Part shown: in pieces, positions 43,963-47,203 of the stretch
Numbering within the stretch: the stretch's first letter is position 1
Layout: each line of letters begins with the position of its first letter
DNA from: Myxococcus sp.
Lineage (GTDB): Bacteria; Myxococcota; Myxococcia; Myxococcales; Myxococcaceae
NCBI GenBank assembly: GCA_014879945.1
Contig: JACSRE010000113.1
Coordinates: 1-47,203, forward strand
Direction of reading: 5' to 3'
Length of the DNA stretch: 47,203 bases
The notes under the pieces: model-generated
Database searches by the model: none
Seen by the model: only the letters and a program-made list of their open reading frames with translations
What the model was told of the DNA's origin: nothing
Position numbers and translations under genes: made by a program

Positions 43963-46900
43963 CTACTGGAGCCGCAGCGCGTTCATGCGCCACGGCCCGC
44001 CAGCGGCGACCTCTTCATCCCACGCCAGGAACACCTCGGCGCCCTGCACCATGACGCGCGGCGAGAAGCCCGTCGCGGTGGGCGCGTTGAAGTTGAGCCC
44101 GCCGTCCGGGAGCGACACGGCGCTCACCCGCGGCAGCCCCTGCCCGCCAGGCCCGCCCGGCCCGAACGAGACGAGCGAGAGCCGAATCTCGCCAGACGGC
44201 GTGCCCCAGCCCACCACCACCGAGCCGCCGAAGCGCTCGACGTCGAACTCGGTTCCCGCGACGCCGAAAGGCGTGGCGGGGGTCATCGAGACCGGGCCGT
44301 TCACGCGCGCCTCGAAGGAGCCGTCAGACACCTTGCCGACCACCATCGCCTCGTGGAGCGTCGGGCCGAACAGCACCGCGCGGGCGCGGAGCATCTGCCC
44401 CAGGTCGACCGAGAACGCGGCCGGGGTCCAGCTCGAGCCGAAGGCCTCGAACTGCGAGACGCCGAACGAGTCAGCCGCCAGCGCGAAGGCCTGGCCCGTG
44501 GGAGAGAAGGCCAGCTCGACGTCGTCCGAGGTGAGCTGGGTGGTGATGACCTCGGGGGCGCCGTAGGAGCCACCGTCAGGGCCCGGGTTCCACGAGCGCC
44601 GGTCGAGGACCCCGCCGTCGCTGCTGAGGACCCACAGCTGCGAGCCCTGCGAGCCCTGCGCGGCCAGCCCCAGCAGCGGCGGCGACTGTGACACCAGCAC
44701 CTCGCGCCAGACGCCGTTCGAGTACTCCACCAGCCCCGCGGGGTTGTCTCGAGAGACGATGACCCAGGCCCGGCCGCCGAGCGAGACCACCGAGGTCGAC
44801 GGGCCGGGGGCGGTGCCGACGCCCGGAATGCGCTGGTGCTCGCTCGCCGTGCACACGCCCGAGCAGCTCGCCGGGTCGAGCTCCCACACCATGCGGGAGT
44901 TGGTAACCTGCTCGGTCCTCCGGCCCACCACCACGGTGCGCGCAGGCCCGCCGTTGGCGCCCTGGAGCGTCACCCACGCTGGCCGGCTGGCCGTCGTCGA
45001 GGTGGTGCTGGTGACCAGGCGCGGGCTGACGGCGAGGCTGGGCGTCAGCGGCCCGGTGCGAAACGGCGCCGGCGCGTTGCCCGCGCGGTCGGTGAGGCCC
45101 GAGAGCGCGACCTGCACTGGCGCGAAGGGCAGCGGCTCGGTGAAGAAGACGACGGCGTGGCCGCCATCGACGGCGATGAAGGCGTCGGCGAGGACCCCGG
45201 CGTCGAAGGCGGCGTTGTTCGCCACCAGCGGCTCGTCGCACACCACCTGGTACGAGAGGGTCGAGAGCGCGTCGGTACACCGCGCGGGCCGCCGGTCGAG
45301 CACCTGCACCCGCACCGGGGCCGAGAGGGTCGCGCCGCCCATGCGCGCGGTCGCGGTGAAGGTGAGGGTGCGGTCACCCGAGACGGCGGGCGCGAGGAAC
45401 TCGGTCGTCTCGCCCGCGGTGTTCGACAGCGCCCAGCCTTCGGGGCACGTCAGGTCCACGCCTCCGTCAGCCAGCAGACAGCCGTCGTTCGAGGGCGACC
45501 AGTCGATGGCCCAGCTGGCGTCGGGGGCGCCCCCCACCACGCTCGCGGTGAGGCGCACCACCGAGCGGCCCCCGTCGAACTCCACCAGCGAGGGCGACGC
45601 GGCCACCGCCACCGTCGTCGTCACCACCGGCTGCAGCACCAGGGTGATGGTGGCGGGCAGGCTCTCGAAGGCCACGTCGGTGACGACGACCAGCTCGAAC
45701 GTCATGGGCGTCGGCGCGGCGACGAGCGGCGCGGTGAACGAGAGCAGCGGGCCAGCCGGCGACGGAATCACCACGCGCGGGCCCGTCACCTGCGCCCACC
45801 GGTACTCGGTGATGGGGCGCCCATCGGCGCTCTGCGCCGCCGCCTGAAGCGTGACGTTCGCGGCGGGGGCGACCGAGAGCCCGCCGAGCGCGCTCACCAC
45901 CACCGTGGGCCGCACGCCGACGAAGACGGTCGCGCTGGCCTCGGCGCTGACCCGGCTCTGGCTGTCGACCACCGTGAGGGCGACAGGGAAGCGCCCCGAC
46001 GCGTCGGGCGCGGTGAACTGGGTGAAGCCGCTCGTGGTGTCGGGCGCGGCGAAGACGAGCGCGAGGCCCCCGTCGCCGGCGTTGCGCCAGCGCGACGTGA
46101 GCGGCCGAAGCCCGAAGGAGCGCGCGCTGCTCAGCGTGCCCGACCCGCCCGGCGCCACCGCCAGCGACGGCGGGTCGATGAGCGCCACCGGCCCCGAGGG
46201 GCCTCCGTCCACCGGGGCGCCGGCGTCGAGGTCGAGCGGCGTCGAGGTGCCCCGCGCCAGCTGCACCTCGCCGACGTCGTTGGCCCCCGGCAGCACCAGC
46301 ACGTTGTAGAGCCGCACCGACGCCGCGCCGTCGGCCTCGATGGCCACCTGGTAGAGGCCGGTCGAGGCCTGCGCCGAGAAGCCGCCGTTGGCGTCGGTGG
46401 TGGCGGTGAAGGTGGTGGTCGACGAGACGAAGCGCACGCGCGCGTTGGCGACGGGGGCGCCGTCATCGAACCGGAGCACGCCGCTGACGGTGGCGGGCGT
46501 CGAGGTCATCACCGGCGCCAGCGACACGCTCGCGGCGCGCGACTCCTCGCCGCCGCGCACGTTGAGGTCGCGGCTCTCGGCCGCGTAGCCGGGGCGGTAG
46601 AACGCCAGCTGCAGCGGGCCCTCGGGCAGGTTCTCGAGCACGAACTCACCGGTGTCGGCGGTGGTGGTGGCGTAGGGCGCGCCCGGCACGAAGACGGTGG
46701 TGCCGCCGTGGCCGGTGCCCAGCGGGTTGTCGCCGCGGAGCGCCCGCCCGACGACGGTCGCGTTGCGCGAGAGCGCCACCTCGCCCAGGGCGACGTCCTG
46801 GCCTCGCCCTGCGCCGATGGCCGAGAGCTCGAGGAGCCGCTGGCGGTCGTCGACGCCGTCGCCGTCGGCGTCGAACGAGAAGAGCAGCCGGCCCGTGCTC

Positions 46901-47139
46901 TGGGTGATGCCGCTGACGACGAAGCGCCCGGTCTCGGCGTCGGCGACCGTCTGCGTGCTGGTGCCCAGCAGGCTGATGCGCGCGCCGCCCGCGGGCCGGG
47001 TGCCGGTGCGGCCCGCCACCGCGTACACCACCGTGCCCTGCACCGTGCCGGGGCCGGGCGGGGGCGGCGGCTCCGGCAGCGTCACGTCGATGCAGCCCAC
47101 CAGGACCAACGCCACCACCGCCGAGGAGCCATGCCGCAT
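43963..47139 (-). CDS. Very large lipoprotein with carboxypeptidase-regulatory-like and Ig-like domains, 1058 aa
   Basis: From ATG 47139: MRHGSSAVVALVLVGC, lipobox Cys16. The N-terminal third (about residues 25-270) has three carboxypeptidase regulatory-like units (for example GTVQGTVVYAVAGR, ATVVGRALRGDN, ATVSGVLRFDDGAPVANARV). Residues about 290-560 hold PKD/Ig-like domains (SLAVAPGGSGTLSSARSF, PTVVVSALGGLSVAPAANVT, ITEYRWAQVTGPRVVIPSP). The C-terminal 400 residues look like a beta-propeller-like or WD-like domain (GGPARTVVVGRRTEQVTNSR, GGRAWVIVSRDNPAGLVEYS). A surface lipoprotein, perhaps a binding scaffold. A longer start, GTG 47187, is possible: the sequence AAAGGAGGT (47186-47194) is an excellent Shine-Dalgarno but too near that GTG to serve it. 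Function unknown. Confidence 0.85.
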   Translation of the reverse strand: MRHGSSAVVALVLVGCIDVTLPEPPPPPGPGTVQGTVVYAVAGRTGTRPAGGARISLLGTSTQTVADAETGRFVVSGITQSTGRLLFSFDADGDGVDDRQRLLELSAIGAGRGQDVALGEVALSRNATVVGRALRGDNPLGTGHGGTTVFVPGAPYATTTADTGEFVLENLPEGPLQLAFYRPGYAAESRDLNVRGGEESRAASVSLAPVMTSTPATVSGVLRFDDGAPVANARVRFVSSTTTFTATTDANGGFSAQASTGLYQVAIEADGAASVRLYNVLVLPGANDVGEVQLARGTSTPLDLDAGAPVDGGPSGPVALIDPPSLAVAPGGSGTLSSARSFGLRPLTSRWRNAGDGGLALVFAAPDTTSGFTQFTAPDASGRFPVALTVVDSQSRVSAEASATVFVGVRPTVVVSALGGLSVAPAANVTLQAAAQSADGRPITEYRWAQVTGPRVVIPSPAGPLLSFTAPLVAAPTPMTFELVVVTDVAFESLPATITLVLQPVVTTTVAVAASPSLVEFDGGRSVVRLTASVVGGAPDASWAIDWSPSNDGCLLADGGVDLTCPEGWALSNTAGETTEFLAPAVSGDRTLTFTATARMGGATLSAPVRVQVLDRRPARCTDALSTLSYQVVCDEPLVANNAAFDAGVLADAFIAVDGGHAVVFFTEPLPFAPVQVALSGLTDRAGNAPAPFRTGPLTPSLAVSPRLVTSTTSTTASRPAWVTLQGANGGPARTVVVGRRTEQVTNSRMVWELDPASCSGVCTASEHQRIPGVGTAPGPSTSVVSLGGRAWVIVSRDNPAGLVEYSNGVWREVLVSQSPPLLGLAAQGSQGSQLWVLSSDGGVLDRRSWNPGPDGGSYGAPEVITTQLTSDDVELAFSPTGQAFALAADSFGVSQFEAFGSSWTPAAFSVDLGQMLRARAVLFGPTLHEAMVVGKVSDGSFEARVNGPVSMTPATPFGVAGTEFDVERFGGSVVVGWGTPSGEIRLSLVSFGPGGPGGQGLPRVSAVSLPDGGLNFNAPTATGFSPRVMVQGAEVFLAWDEEVAAGGPWRMNALRLQ

Positions 47140-47203
47140 TGGTGGATGGGGGTGCCGTTTCCGCTTACGCGGCGCGGTCTCCCCCACCTCCTTTCAAACC
47201 GTG

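Overview
The window is about 47 kb of very GC-rich DNA with high GC at third codon positions. This leaves long open antisense frames over almost every gene. Gene content points to a Myxococcota genome, most likely order Myxococcales. The markers are a Ser/Thr kinase with C-terminal PEGA domains, many large secreted lipoproteins with Gly/Ala/Asp-rich or collagen-like spacers, choice-of-anchor-D/VWA giant lipoproteins, and several proteins that look specific to the phylum. The assignment is inferred from gene content; there is no rRNA or other marker in the window. No complete tRNA, CRISPR array, insertion sequence, integrase or phage gene is visible.

Layout. 0.1-1.5 kb: three minus-strand small hypothetical genes, one apparently frameshifted. 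1.6-2.1 kb: a myxobacterial protein with a HEXXH-like motif that lacks the Glu. 2.3-9.8 kb: two large paralogous lipoproteins (ASH-like repeats, VWA, shared C-terminal domain) facing each other across two translationally coupled Cys-rich lipoproteins. 10.0-12.3 kb: a ferritin-like protein, a CBS-pair protein and a haem-motif plus copper type II monooxygenase-like lipoprotein. 12.5-16.4 kb: a Gly-rich hydrophobic small protein, a small acidic protein, and an OmcA/MtrC-type decahaem lipoprotein with a collagen-like N-terminus, closed by a strong intrinsic terminator. 16.6-22.8 kb: a compact operon reading TetR, two FtsX/LolC-type permeases, LolA-like carrier, outer-membrane barrel, ABC ATPase. 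It has a perfect 16-bp palindrome in front of the first permease and a related site in front of tetR. 22.9-30.5 kb: secreted hydrolases (M20 peptidase, HEXXH protein, metzincin, phospholipase C-like protein) and small lipoproteins. 30.7-34.4 kb: a protein of unknown function, a 955-residue fusion of an RnfD/NqrB/UnbU-like membrane domain to an FG-GAP plus ASPIC/UnbV ectodomain, and behind it a decayed VWA-gene remnant. 34.4-47.1 kb: a collagen-like Gly-rich lipoprotein, a threefold beta-helix lipoprotein, the PEGA kinase divergent from a TPR-like membrane protein, a repeat-bearing lipoprotein, TtcA, and a very large carboxypeptidase-regulatory/Ig-type lipoprotein.

How it fits together. Apart from ttcA, the regulators, the kinase and a few small proteins, the window encodes cell-envelope and surface proteins. 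About fourteen are predicted lipoproteins, and one operon looks like a dedicated Lol-like route for moving lipid or lipoprotein across the envelope. The most unusual items are the UnbU-UnbV-like fusion, the TetR-controlled Lol-like operon with visible operators, the cytochrome/copper-monooxygenase lipoprotein, the decahaem cytochrome with no MtrA/MtrB partners nearby, and two genes in decay.
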